From positions 62,001 through 126,000 of the forward strand of contig JAUIKM010000001.1 of assembly GCA_030430495.1 (NCBI GenBank): a stretch of 64,000 nucleotides of DNA. The letters run 5' to 3'. This DNA comes from a bacterium (lineage in GTDB: Bacteria > Bacteroidota > Ignavibacteria > Kapaibacteriales > UBA7675). Every line of letters begins with the position of its first letter. The stretch's first letter is position 1. Below, piece after piece: positions 46,501-61,500 of the stretch. Both the position numbers and the translations under genes were made by a program. Under the pieces are notes generated by a model. The model saw only the letters and a list, made by a program, of their open reading frames with translations. It searched no databases and was not told where the DNA came from.

Positions 46501-49500
46501 TGGACGGTTCCGGGCGGCGATATTCTCGGCTCGGCTACGGGTGCGAGCATCAGCGTGCAGTGGCAGACAGTTTCCAGTCCGACAATAAGAACACTTTCCG
46601 TTCGCGGCACCGGCGCGAATCTTTGCGCCAACACAACCACGCTCAACCTGAACGTTTATGCGAATCCCGATTTAACAATCAGCGGCGATTTTGACGTCTG
46701 CGCGGATTCGACCTTTGTGTATTCCGTGGCCGACGCCAATACCAGCGGGGCGACCGAATTTGCCTGGAGCGTCCCCGGCGGCGTCATTCTTGGTTCGTCG
46801 ACGGGGACAAGCGTCAGCGTGCGCTGGGAGACTATTAACTCACCCGTGCAGCGCATTATCTCCGTCGGTGCAACCGGTGCAAACCAGTGTTTTAATACCA
46901 CCAGCCAGACGGTCGACATTTTCCCGAATCCAGTATTGACGATCAGCGGCGACTTTAACGTCTGCGCGGACTCGACTTTTGTGTATTCCGCGGCGGACGC
47001 CAATTCGACCGGCATCAGCGAATTTGCCTGGACGGTGAGCGGCGGAACAGTTGTCGGCTCGGCGACGGGTGCGAGCATCAGCGTGCAGTGGAACAGCTTT
47101 GACGTGCAGACGAACGGATCGCTTGCGGTAGCGGGTACGGGGGCCAACCTCTGTGCCAATTCGACCTCCGTTAACATCGACATTTATCCCAATCCGCTGC
47201 TGAGCATTTCCGGCGATACGGATGTCTGTGCGGATTCGACGTTTGTGTACACGGTTAGTGACGCCAATTCAACGGGCATCAGTGAGTTTAACTGGACGGT
47301 TCCGGGCGGTGTGATTATCGGATCGGCCACAGGTGCAAATATCACGGTGCAGTGGGATGGCGTGAGCGCTCTGACACAACGCGCAATCCAGGTCGATGCG
47401 GCCGGCAATAACAACTGCGTCAACGTCACGACCCTGAACGTCGATGTCTACGCCAATCCGGCCTTGAGCATTTCCGGCGATAGCGATGTTTGTTCGGATT
47501 CGACTTTTGTGTACAGCGTCGGCGACGCACACACGAGCGGAGCAAATTCATTTGACTGGACGACTCCCGGCGGATCGATTGTCGGGCCGGCCACGGGCGC
47601 GAGTATTACAGTGCAGTGGCAAACGGTGAATGTGCAAACGCCGCGCGTGATTACGGTGCGCGCCACGGGCAATAATCAGTGCGCCAATACAACGACGTTT
47701 AACATTGATGTCTTTCCGAATCCGCTGCTTTTGATCAGCGGCGACGTCGACGTCTGTTCGGATTCGACCTTTGTGTATTCGGTGTCGGATGCCAACTCAA
47801 CCGGTATCGGTGAATTCATCTGGACGGTTCCGGGCGGCGCGATTGTCGGTCCGGTCTCCGGTGCGAGCATCACGGTCAACTGGAACACGGTCGACAGCAC
47901 GACGCAGCGCGTGATTGCGGTGCGCGGCACGGGCGCAAATCTCTGCGCCAACACAACAACTCTGAACGTTGATGTATTCCCGAACCCCGCGCTTAACATC
48001 TTCGGCGACGCGGCTGTCTGTTCCGACTCGACCTTTGTGTACGCGGTTGTCGACGGCAATAATACAGGTATCGGTGAGTTCAGCTGGACGGTTCCGGGCG
48101 GTGCGGTAATCGGTTCAACCACCGGTGCGAGCATCACGGTCAACTGGGATTCGGTGAACAGTTTAACACGGCGCGTCATCAGCGTGCGTGCGACGGGCGC
48201 GAATCTCTGCGCCAACACCACGACGTTCAGCGTAGAGGTCTTCCCGAATCCGCTGCTGTCGATTGCCGGCGATGCGGACGTCTGTTCCGATTCGACCTTT
48301 GTCTACGCGGTGAGCGACGCCAATGCGACCGGCATTAACTCGTTCAACTGGTCCGTTGACGGCGGCGATATTCTCGGCTCGGCCACGGGTGCGAGCATCA
48401 CGGTCAACTGGAATACTGTTAACAGTCCGACGCAGCGCGTGATTGCGGTCGGCGCGACCGGCGCAAACCTCTGTTTTAACAGCGCATCGACAAACATCGA
48501 CGTCTACCCGAATCCGCACTTAACCATCAACGGCGACGTCGACGTCTGTGCGGACTCGACCTTTGTGTACGAGGTGTCCGACGCCAATTTCACCGACATT
48601 GCGACATACGACTGGACGGTTCCGGGCGGCGAAATTATCGGTTCGGCCACCGGTTCGAGCGTGACTGTTCAGTGGGTGACGGTTAACGACCTTACGCCGC
48701 GCACGATTGTTGTAACAGCTACCGGGGCCAACTTCTGCGCCAACACAACGGAACTGACAATTGATGTGTATCCCAATCCCGACCTGGCAATTTCCGGCGA
48801 GTTCGACGTCTGTGCGGATTCGACGCTGGTCTATTCGGTGACGGACTTCAACAGCACGGGCATTGTGACTTTTGACTGGCGCGTCAGCGGCGGTGAAATC
48901 CAGGGTGCGTCCGACGGCCCGAGCGTCGCGGTGCGTTGGGATGTGTTTAACAGCCCGACGCAGGGCAGCCTGAGCGTCGGCGCGACGGGCGCAAACCTCT
49001 GCTTCAACAGCACGAGCCAAACGCTTGACATCTTTTCGAATCCCGTGCTGACGATCGCCGGCGACGTGGACGTCTGTTCCGATTCGACCTTTGTCTACAC
49101 GGTGAGCGACGCCAACGACACAGGCGTGGATACGTTTAACTGGAGCGTCCCCGGCGGTGAAATTATCGGCGCGACGACCGGCGCGAGCATCGAAGTCAGG
49201 TGGGACACGGCAAGTGCATTGGTACAGCGCACAATAAACGTCGACGGGGCCGGCATGAACGACTGCGCGGCTTCAACCGAACTGACGGTGGACGTCTATC
49301 CCAATCCTTTGTTAACAATCAGCGGCGACGCGGACGTCTGCTCCGACTCGACCTTCGTGTACAGCGTCTCGGACGCGCACAACACGGGCATCGAGCAATA
49401 CGCCTGGTCCGTGGCGGGCGGCACGATCGCAGGTTCGAGCACCGGCGCGAGCATCACGGTCGAGTGGGGTCGCTTTAACGCACAAAGCACTGGCACGTTG

Positions 49501-52500
49501 ATTGTGAATGCGACGGGCAACAATTTCTGTGCCAACAGCACAACTTTCAGCATCCAAATCTTCCCGAATCCGGCCCTGAACATCAGCGGCGAGTTTGAGG
49601 TCTGCTCCGACTCGACGCATGTCTACACGGTCGGCGACACAAATAACACCGGTATTCAACAGTACGTCTGGAGCGTTTCCGGCGGCGTGATTGTCGGTCG
49701 GGATACCGGCGCTTCAATCAGCGTGTTATGGAATTCCGTTAACAGTCAGGCGGTCGAAACGATCACCGTCGGCGCAGGCGGTGAAAACGCCTGTTTCAAC
49801 AGCACAAGCGTCAACGTCAATGTCTTCCCGAATCCGCTGCTGTTGATTTCCGGCGACGAAAATGTCTGTTCGGACTCGACGCATGTCTACACGGTAAGCG
49901 ACGCCAACAATACGGGTATTGCGGAGTACAACTGGTCGGTCACCGGCGGTACGATTGTCGGAGCGGCCACGCAGGCAAGCGTGACGATCCACTGGTCGGT
50001 CGTCACGACATTGACGCAACGTGTATTAAACGTCAGTGCCGCCGGACTTAACAACTGCGCCAACACAACGACGTTTAACATCGATGTCTATCCGAATCCG
50101 CTGCTGAGCATTAACGGCGACTTTGAGGTCTGCGCCGATTCGACGCACGTGTACACGGTCAGCGACGCGCACAACTCAGGCGCGAGCGTCTACGACTGGA
50201 CGGTCGTCGGCGGCGCGATTGTCGGACCGGCCGACGGCGCGAGTATCGCGGTCCGGTGGAACACAGTCAGCAGTTTAACGCCGCGCAGCATTGTGGTCAC
50301 GACGACCGGCGACAACCTCTGCGCCGGCAATACGGAAGCAAACGTCAATGTTTATCCCAATCCCGTGTTAACCATTTCCGGCGACGCGGACGTCTGTGCC
50401 GATTCGACCTTTGTTTACACGGTCGACGACGCAAATGACACGGGCATCACATTCTACAACTGGAACGTGCCCGGCGGCGCGATTGTCGGTTCCGCCACCG
50501 GTGCGAGCATCACGGTTGTCTGGGACACGGTGAGCCAGTTGACGCAACGCACGATCAGCGTTAATGCGACGGGCGCGAACGGCTGTCCGAACGCGGCGAC
50601 GTTTGGCGTGGATGTTTATCCCAACCCTGACCTTTTGTTTGTCGGTGAGTTGGATGTCTGTGCCGATTCGACGCATGTGTACACTGTCAGCGACGCGAAT
50701 AACACCGGCATTGTCGACTATGCCTGGAAGGTTGAAGGCGGCGAGATTCAGGGACCGCTCAATGGTTCGAGCATTGTGGTTACGTGGCAAACAGAAAAGG
50801 TATTGAGCCACCGTCAGGTGAGCGTGCGCGCCACGGGCGCAAACTTCTGCGTCAACGAATTATCGACGACGATCAATGTTTACCCGAATCCCGACCTGTT
50901 AATCAGTGGAATGAAAACGGTCTGCGCGGATTCAACGCAGGTGTACATTGTAAGGGATCGCAACACAACGGGCATTGTCAGCTACGACTGGAGCGTGCCG
51001 GGCGGACGGATTATCGGCGGTTTAAACACAACGACAATAACGGTGCAGTGGGAGGACGTTAACACGCCGCAACAGCGCGTCATTGCAGTCGGCGCCGCGG
51101 GTGACAATCAATGCGCCAATACAACCACTTTAACCATCGACGTGCTGCCGAACCCCGATTTGACAATCGCGGGCGACGCCGATGTCTGTGCCGATTCAAC
51201 GCATGTGTACACGGTCTCGGACGGCAACGATACGCCAATCGACAGTTACATCTGGACGGTGGTGGGCGCGGAAATTATCGGTGTGACAGACGCGTCCACG
51301 ATTGCGCTGCAGTGGCAATCGGTGACCCGCCCGACGGTGCAGGCGGTCAGCGTTGCCGCGGTCGCCGACGGTCTTTGTTTTAACCAATCGAGTTTTGCGG
51401 TTAACATTTATCCGAATCCCTTGCTGCAGGTTGCGGGCGAGAGCGCGGTCTGCGCCGATTCGGTCTTTACATACAGCGGCGGCGATCTGCACGAGTCCGG
51501 TATGCTGGACTACCACTGGACTGCGCAGGGCGGCACCATATTAACCTCGCCCGACCTGTCGACGATTGACGTTCAATGGGTGTCGGTGACGCAGCCGACG
51601 GTGCGAACATTGACGCTGCGCGCCACGGGCGCAAATGCCTGCGCCGCCGAGACGGACATCACGATAGAAGTGTTCCCGAATCCCGACTTGACAATCGAGG
51701 GACTCACGGAAGTCTGTGGCGCTTCCACGGCGACCTACACCGGCGTTAACGGCCACGATACCGGCAGCACGGAGTATTCCTGGAAAGTCGCCGGCGGCGA
51801 AATTGTCGGCGCAAACAAGCGGGACAGTGTTGAAGTCCGGTGGAACGAAGTTAACGCCGAGACGGTGCGCAGGATCTTTCTGACGGCGACGGGGTCCAAT
51901 TTCTGCGTGCAGAATGCCGAGCTCGACGTGACGGTTTTTGCCAATCCGAATGTTACAATCAGCGGCGAGTTTGAGGTCTGCGCCGATTCGACCTTTGTTT
52001 ACACGGTCGACAATGCACACAACAGCGGCGTCACAACGTATCGCTGGACGGTGACGGGCGGACAGATAAATGGCGATGACGACCGGACGACGGTCAATGT
52101 CACCTGGGACGATGTTAACCAGCCGACGCACTATCTGCTCGGCCTGCGCGCGGAAGGGGAGAAGGGCTGCGCCGACGTGAGTACGGCGACTATTGACGTT
52201 TACCCGAATCCGCTGCTGACAATTGCGGGGCCGAATGAACTCTGCGGCGACTCGACCGGCGTTTATGCGGTTTCCGACGCCAATAACACCGGCATTGCGC
52301 TGTTTAACTGGAGCGTGGTCGGCGGATCGATTGTCGGCGATGACTCGGGCTCTCAAATTGCGGTGCGGTGGAATGGGGTTGACAATCCGACTCTGCGCAC
52401 AATTGCGGTGGCGGGCGGAGGTGAAAACAGTTGCACAAACGAAACGAGCTTCGACGTCACGGTCAATCCCAATCCGATTCTTTTGATTGCCGGCGAGTTG

Positions 52501-55500
52501 GAAGTATGTGCCGATTCAACGCATGCCTATACCGTCAGCGATGTGAACAGCACGGGAATCACAAGTTTCAATTGGAATGTCAATCGCGGAGAAATTATCG
52601 GCCAGTCCAATGCGGCCCAGGTTAACATCAAATGGGATGCGGTAACAACCGCCACAGTGACAAGCCTGACGGTGACAGGCGTCTCGCCCGACGGATGTGC
52701 CAATACCTTCACGTCCAATGTGACGATCTATCCCAATCCGCTGCTGCATATTCTGGGCCAGCGCGCGGTCTGCGGCGATTCAACCGTCGTCTATCAGGTT
52801 GCCGACCTGTTTAACACCGGCGTGGCCGACTTCACCTGGCAGGTTCAGGGCGCGTCATTTGTTGAACTGGACGCCACGACGGTCAGCGTAACCTGGGACA
52901 AGGTCAACGCGGCGACACAGCGCGTAATTGCGGTCAGCGGCGTCGGCGCAAATTCCTGCGCCGCAACGACCAACGCGGATATTGCGGTGTTCCCGAATCC
53001 GCAATTGTCCATTGCCGGCGACGTGGATGTGTGCAGCGAGTCGACGGCGACCTACACGGTGACGGACGACAACGGCAATCCGATTAACAGCGCTGTCTGG
53101 AGTGTTTACGGCGGTGCGATTCTGGGCAGCTCAACCGGAACCATTGTTGAAGTGCGGTGGAATACTGTCGGTACGCTTTCCGCCGGAGCGCTGAACATCA
53201 TCGCCTTCGGCGACGATCAATGTGCGGCAGGTGAATCGCTGAACGTGGAGATTTACCCGAACCCGGATCTGAGCATAGCTGGCGATGCTGCGGTCTGCGC
53301 CGATTCGACGCATGTGTACACGGTGACGGACAATAACAATTCAAATGTCGGTCTGTATAGCTGGACCGTTTTCGGCGGTCAGATTGTCGGTTCCAACGGC
53401 GGCATGAACGTGACAGTTCGTTGGGACGACGTTGCAGGTTTAACGGAGCGCGAAATCCGCGTGCGCGGCACGGGCGACAACGGCTGTTCCGGTGCGAGTA
53501 CGGCGACGATTGAGGTGTATCCAAACCCGGAATTGTCGATCAGCGGGATTAACGAAATCTGCGGCGATTCCAGTTCCGTTTTCGCGGTCGACGACGCCAA
53601 TACTACCGGCATCACACAGTTTAACTGGACGGTCGAGGGCGGCGTGATCGTCGGCGCTGCCGACGGCGCAACGATAGAACTTGTGTGGAATGCGGTTGAC
53701 GCGCCGACCGTGCGAGTTATTACGGTGACGGGCGTCGGTAAAAATCACTGCGCCAATGAGGCTTCGTTTAACGTTCTGGTTAATCCGAATCCGATTCTGA
53801 GTATCAGCGGCGACTTTAATATCTGCGCCGCGGCGACGGACGACTACAGCGTGAGCGACGCCAATACTACCGGCATCACGACGTACAGCTGGGCGGTTAA
53901 CAATGGAACAATTGTCGGGGCGGCCGACGCTGCGACCATTACAATCAGCTGGGATGCGGTTACTGCGGCGACCGTGACCAGCCTGACGGTCAGCGGCACT
54001 TCGCCCGAGGGCTGTTTAAATGTCGTGACAACCGACGTGACGATCTATCCGAATCCGCTGCTGCAGATCCTGGGCGAGCGCGAGGTCTGCGCCGATTCGA
54101 CGGTGCTGTATCAGGTGCGCGACCTGTACGGGACCGGCGTGTCCGCCTTCAACTGGACCGTGGCGGGTGCGACGTTTGTTGAACTCGATGCAACGACCAT
54201 CAGCGTTAGCTGGAACAATGTTAACGCTCCAACGCAGCGCACGATCAGCGTCGGCGGCGTGGGCGCGAACGACTGCGCCTCCGCAACGACGGCGGATGTG
54301 ACGGTGTATCCGAATCCGCAATTGTCGATCAGCGGCGATACGGACGTCTGCAGCGAGTCGACGGCGACCTATTCGGTGGCGGACGACAACGGCAATCCGA
54401 TTAACACGGCTGTATGGGAAGTTGCGGGCGGCCGCATTGTCGGCAGTTCAACCGGCACGCTCGTGAGCGTCGAGTGGAACACGGTAAACAGTTTAACAAT
54501 CGGCGAAGTTCGCATTGCCGCGGTGGGCGACAACGCCTGTGCCGGCAATGCCGCGCTGAATGTCGACATCTATCCCAACCCCGACCTGGTTATTGCGGGC
54601 GATGCGGATGTGTGCGCCGATTCAACGCATGTGTACACGGTTGCGGACAACAACAATGCAAATATTGCGCAGTACAGCTGGACCGTGTTCGGCGGTCGGA
54701 TTCTCGGCGCCGACGACGGTGCGAGTATCAGTGTTACGTGGGACAATGTGACGAGCCTGACGCAGCGCGACATCCGCGTGCGGGGCGTCGGCGACAACGG
54801 CTGTGCGGGCGCAAGTCGCGCGACGGTGGAAGTTTATCCGAACCCGGACCTGACAATCAGCGGCGTGAACGCCGTCTGCGGTGATTCGACCGCGGTGTAC
54901 ATCGTGACGGACAACAACGACACGGGCATCGAAGTGTTTAACTGGACGGTCGGCGGCGGCGCAATTCTCGGCGCGGATTCGACGGATACTATCACCGTCG
55001 TCTGGGACGCTGTCAACGCGCCGGTCACTCGCACGATCGCGGTCGACGGCACGGGCGGCAACGACTGCGGCAACGGAGCGAGTTTTGACGTGACGGTCAA
55101 TCCCAATCCGATTCTCTCGATTGTCGGCGAGACTGAAATCTGCGCGGACTCAACGCATGACTACAGGGTAAGCGACGCCAATAACACGGGCATTGTCGTG
55201 TTCGCCTGGGTTGTGAATCAGGGCGTGATCAACGGCGCGGCCGACGGCGCGTCGATTTCGATCACCTGGGGCGCGGTCACGACGGCGACGGTGACGAGTC
55301 TGACGGTGACCGGTATTTCGCCCGACGGCTGCGCCAACACGTTTACCACAAACGTGACGATTTACCCGAACCCGCTGCTGCACGTCAGCGGCGAGTTCGA
55401 TGTCTGCGGCGACTCGACGATTGTTTATCAGGTTAACGACCGCTACAACACGGGCGTGACGGACTTCAGCTGGACGGTGCCGGGCGGCAGCTTTGTTGAA

Positions 55501-58500
55501 CTCGACGCAACGACCATCAGCGTGACCTGGGATGCGGTTAACACGCCGACGCAGCGCACGATCGGCGTCAGCGGCGTCGGTGCAAATACCTGCGCGGCAA
55601 CGACCACGGCCGACGTGACGGTCTATCCTAATCCGCAGCTGACGATCAACGGCGACGCCGAGGTCTGCGGCGAAACGACGGCGACCTACACGGTGACGGA
55701 CGACAACGGCAATCCGATCAACACGGCGCAGTGGGAAGTGACGGGCGGCGAGTTTGTCGGCAGTTCATCCGGTACGGCGGTTGAAGTGCGGTGGAATACG
55801 GTCGGCACATTAACAATGGGAGAAGTGCGCATCGCGGCGGTGGGCGACAATGCCTGCGGCGGTGCGGCAAGCCTGAACGTTGAAATTTTCCCGAACCCGC
55901 AGTTGTCAATCGACGGCTTGTCCAGTGTCTGCGCTGATTCAACACATGTGTACAGCGTCAGCGACGCCAACAACACCAATATCAATGCGTTTAACTGGAC
56001 CGTGGACGGAGGCGCAATTCTGGGCGCGGCCGACGGCGCGAGCATCACGGTGCGGTGGAACACGGTCAATGCGCCGACGCAGCGCGCCATTTCGGTGAGC
56101 GGCGTGGGCGACAACGGCTGCGGCGGAAGCAGCACGGCTTCCGTTGAAGTCTTTGCCAATCCGGCTCTGACCATTGTCGGCCCGAACGACCTGTGCGGCG
56201 ACTCGACGGCGGTTTACTCCTACAGCGATGACAACCAAACGGGCGAAGCCCTCATCCTCTGGGAAGTGGAAGGCGGCGACATTCGCGGTTCGGCGACACA
56301 GGCGACGGTGGCAATATCGTGGAACAGCGTCGGTGTTAACACCACCCGGCGCATCACTCTGACGGTCAGCGGCGACAACGGCTGTAGCTCAGGTGAACTT
56401 TACGACGTACTTGTGCGCCCGAATCCCTTGCTCAGCATTGTGGGGGAGACGGCTGTCTGCGCCGATTCCAGTCATGTTTATTCGGTCAGCGACGCCAACA
56501 ACGCCGGGCCGCTGGATATTCAGTGGTTTGTGCGGGGCGGTACGATCACGGGTGCAAACGACGGACTGTCGGTTAACATCACCTGGGACGGCGTCACGAC
56601 GGCCACCGTCGGCACGGTCCTGGTGGAAGGCCTGAGCGCCAACGGCTGTCTGGGCAGTGTGTCGACCGCGGTGACAATTTTCCCGAACCCGCAACTGCTG
56701 ATCAGCGGCAATGACGCAGTCTGCGGCGATTCAACCTCGGTGTTGACTGTTGAAGACTTAAACACATCCGGCGTTGTTGAATACGAATGGAGTGTGCCGG
56801 GCGGAACAATTCTCGGACTGGACAATACTACCACGCTCAGCGTGCGCTGGGATGCCGTCGCGAGCCCGACCGAACGCACTGTTGAAGTGAAAGCCGTGGG
56901 CAACAATGACTGCGGCGCGATGGAACGTTTCACGTTGACGGTATTCCCGAACCCGGCGATTGTCATCAGCGGTTTAACGGAAGTGTGCAGCGATTCAACC
57001 GGCAGCTTTACGGCAAGCGATGAAAACGGAAACCCGATCCAATCGTTCCACTGGGAAGTCGACGGCGGTGAATTCGTCGGCGTCACGACCGGCAGTGTTG
57101 TTGAAGTGATGTGGGATCGCGTCAATACACAGACACCGGGCGAGATTCGTTTGACCGCCGTCGGCGAAAACGCCTGTGCCGTCGATGTGGCGGCATCGGT
57201 CACGGTTTATCCGAATCCCTTGCTGCGCGTTACAGGTGCAAATATTGTCTGCGCCGACTCGCTGCACAGCTACAGCGTCAGCGACCTGAACAACACCGGA
57301 ATTTCCGAATACAACTGGCAGGTTTTCGGCGGCGACATCGAAGGCGCGGTTAACGGCGCGTCGGTTAACATTCGCTGGAATCCCGAAACGAGCGAACAGG
57401 ATCGCACAATTGTCGTGAATGCGTCCGGCGGCAACGACTGTGCCGCCACGACGAGCATCAACGTGCGCGTGCTGCCGAATCCGGATCTCAGTATCAGCGG
57501 TCCGGAGGAAGTCTGCGGCGATTCGACCTATGTCTACACGCTCAGCGACGCCAATACTGTTAACGACCTTGACATTAACTGGCGCGTCGCCGGCGGAGCG
57601 ATTGTCGGATCGGATTCCGGCATGACGGTCGAGATTCGCTGGGACGGCGTGACGGCGCGGACGGTGCGGCGCATTGACGTGGAAGCTGTTAATGCCGGAC
57701 TGTGCGGCAATGCCGCCTTCCTGGACGTTGCGGTGCGGCCCAATCCGGATCTGTCGATCAGCGGCGTGACGCAGGCCTGTCCCGACTCGCTGTTTGTTTA
57801 CACCGTTAACGACGCCAACAACAGCGGCGTGGACCTGTTTAACTGGTCGCTGGGCGGCGGCGTCATTGTCGACGGACAGGGCGATGCAAGCGTCACGGTG
57901 CGCTGGTTGCAGTCTGATGTCGTCACGACGCAGACACTTACGGTATCCGGAATATCGGACGACGGCTGTGGCAACGAGACCTCACTTTCCGTTGAAGTCT
58001 TCCTGAATCCCTTGCTCGGGCTGAGCGGCCCGCAGGACGTCTGCGCGGATTCAACTTCTGTTTATACTGTTAACGATGCACGCAACGCGGGAATCTCCAG
58101 TTACACCTGGACGGTTGACGGCGGCGTGATTCTGGGGGCGGCCGACGGCACGACTATTTCGATTCGCTGGGATACGGTAACGGAGGCGGCCACGGCCGAG
58201 CTGCGCGTCAGCGGTGAAGGGCCCAACGCCTGCGCGAATGTCAGCACGCTTACTGTTAACATATTTGCCAATCCGAATCTGCGGCTCAGCGGGCCGTTTA
58301 ATGTCTGTGCCGACTCGACGCATATCTACGAAGTTGCGGACCTGCACAACAGCGGCAATCTTGACATTCGCTGGACGGTGACGGGCGGAACAATCGTCGG
58401 TCCGGCCGACGGCGCAATGGTTAACATCCGCTGGGACGATGTGCAAACGCCGGGCGCGGCGCAGATAATCGTAAGCGCCTCCGGCGACAACAACTGTGAG

Positions 58501-61500
58501 TCGACACTCTCGACGACGCTGCAAATCTTCCCGAACCCGAATCTGGTGATCGCCGGTTCGACCGGCCCCTGCGCTTCGGCGCTTGAAAACTACTCCGCTG
58601 CCGACCTCAACGATAGCGGAATTTCCGAGTGGACCTGGACGGTGGCGGGCGGTTCGATTGAAGGACAGGACAATGGGACGAGTATTGACATTTCCTGGGA
58701 TGAAGTTAACACGCCGACGCAGCGCACAATTACGCTGCAAGCGGCCGGAGCCAACGATTGTACGGCCTCAACGAGTTTTACTCTGACTGTCTATCCAAAT
58801 CCGCTTTTGTTTGTCAACGGGTCCGGAGTGGTCTGTTCCGATTCAAGCGAAGTGTATTCGGTTCATGACGACAACAATACCGGCATTACGGGCTGGACCT
58901 GGACGGTGGACGGCGGTACAATTATTGGTGACGACTCCGGCGCGCAGGTAGAAGTCGTCTGGCAGACAGTCTCGCAGTCGACGCAGCGTCAGATTACAGT
59001 CAGCGGCACGCCTGAATCAGGCTGCGGCGGCAGCTCGACATTAACAATTACAGTTGAGCCGAATCCGCTTTTAACAATTTCCGGCGACAATTTTATGTGT
59101 GCCGACTCGACAGCGCTCTATGCCGTCGGCGATGCGAACAACCTGGGGATTTCAACATTTATCTGGACAGTTGAAGGCGGTACAATTAATGGAGCTGTCG
59201 ACGGCGCGCAGATAGAAGTCGTCTGGCAGGCGGTTGACGCCGCCACGGAACGCACCATCGGCGTGGACGCCGCCGGCGCTACCGGCTGTGCTGCTTCGAC
59301 GACCTTCAGCGTGACGGTCTACCCGAATCCGCTGCCGTTGATTGACGGACGCGCCGGCGTCTGCGGCGACTCCGTTCACGCCTATACGGTGACAAACAAC
59401 TCCGCGGCGGTAATCAGCGATTATATCTGGGACGTGGACGGCGGCGTGCTGCTGCCTTCAAACGAAGCCACGGTGGCGCAGGTCCGTTGGGATGTTGTTA
59501 ACTCACAAACGCAACGCGAAGTGCGCGTGCGTTTAATCGGCGAAAACGACTGCGAGGCTTCAACTACGTTCAGCGTGACGGTTTACCCGAATCCGCTGTT
59601 GACAATAGTCGGCCCGGCCCAGGTTTGCGCCACGTCCGAAACGGTGTATCTGGTCAGCGACGACAACGGCAATTCACTCGAATCGATAAACTGGAGCGTT
59701 GAAGGCGGGGTAATTCTCGGAGCGGCCGATGCGCCGCAGGTGCGTGTGCGCTGGAACGACGTCGACGCCTCGTCGCCGGCGACGCTCGGTATTGCCGTGT
59801 TCGGCCGGAACGAGTGTTTAAGCGAGACATCGATTGTGATTGAAGTCGTGCCGAATCCGCTGCTCGGCATCAGCGGTACGAGTGCGGTCTGCGGCGGCGA
59901 TCAGTTTGTATTTACTGTCTCCGACGCGCACGACACGGGCATCAGCTCGTTCAACTGGTCGGTCGTCGGCGGTACAATCGTCGGTCCGGCCGACGGTGCG
60001 TCCGTAACGGTGCGGTGGGACGACCCGGCGACACAGCAGGACGGCCGCATTGCGGTCAGCGCGGCGGGCTCGACCAACTGCCGTTCGGCGACGAGTTCCG
60101 CGTTGACAATTTACCCGCGTCCCAATCTGACAATCAGCGGCGAGCAAAGCGTTTGCGATACGACTATAACAAGACTGTTTGCGACCGATCAACACAGCAG
60201 TGGCGCGACTGAATTTGACTGGACGGTTGAAGGCGGTACGATTCTCGGACCGGCCAACGGCGCGCAAGTCGACGTCCTGTGGGATGCTGTGGCGGCAACG
60301 CAGGCGCGCAGTGTCTCCGTTGCTGCGCAGGGACTTAACAATTGCCGCGGTCAGGCCGACTTTGTTGTATCCGTCTTCCCGCATCCGGTGCTGACCTTAA
60401 ACGGTCCGACGGAAGTCTGCGGCGATTCGACGTCGGTGTATCAACTCTTTGATCAGAATCAGACAATTGTCACGATAGACTGGCAGGTCGACGGCGGAAG
60501 CCTAAGCTCGCCGCCGAATCAGGACGAGGCCGAAATTGTTTGGGATCCCGTCGCGGCGCCGACGCAGCGCACGATTACGGCCAACGTGACAGGCATTAAC
60601 GACTGCGAGAGCACGACCACGCTGACGGTCACCATTTACCCGAATCCGGGACCGATGATTTCCGGTCCGAACGAGATCTGCGCATCCGATCTCGAACTGG
60701 ACTATTCCACGCCGCAGGTGAACGGAGCGATCTACAGCTGGGAAGTGCAGGGCGGCGTGATCAGCGGCCCGAATAACAACTCCGCGGTTAAAGTGATCTG
60801 GTCGACGGCCGGCGCCGGCCTGTTGCGCGTTGCGGTCGAAGGCGAGAATGCCTGCGCGGGAATTGCCGAACTCAATGTTAACGTGCTGCCCTTGCCGCTG
60901 GCCGACGCCGGCGCCGACGCGGCTATCTGTTTTGGTGAGAACGTCACGCTCGGCGGATCGCCGACGGGGCGGGGCGGCACGGGCAATCTGACGTACCTCT
61001 GGGAACCGGCCGCGGACATCGACGATGCAACATCGGCCAATCCGATCGCCACGCCGGTTGCCACGACCGTGTATCGCGTGGTGGTGACGGACGATTCGGG
61101 TTGCTCGTCGGAAAGTACGGTCGCGATAACTGTTAACGAAAACCCCGTCGCCGATGCGGGCGACGACCGCAACATCTGTTTTGGCGCTGCGACGGAACTG
61201 GGCGGCGAATTTGTCGCGTCCGGCGGCCAGGGGCCGTACGTCTACAACTGGGAGTTGACCGACGGCAGCCCGGTTTCAAATGCCGAGCGCCCGAATGTCA
61301 ACCCGACAGAAACGACGACGTATCGCCTGCGCATCAATGACAATAATGAGTGTTTTGCCGTGGACGAGGTCGTGGTAACGGTTCACCCGCGCAATATTCC
61401 CGTCGTGTCGGTAGCCGGTCCGGATCCCGCCTGCGACGGCGACACCTTAAGGCTCGATGCCGGAGCGGGTTTTGCATCCTACCAGTGGTCCAACGGTGAA

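Noticed and set aside
45604-60885. 'YPNP' at the start of most Ig/PKD-like units, which resembles the opening of T9SS sorting domains
   Set aside because: The rest of each unit is an Ig-like fold with a cysteine pair and lacks the sorting-domain motifs; only the final 80 residues of the protein fit a T9SS signal.
45346-60885. Regular 264-bp periodicity considered as a CRISPR or non-coding satellite array
   Set aside because: The frame is open throughout, units differ mainly by conservative and synonymous changes, and there are no short identical repeats with unique spacers.
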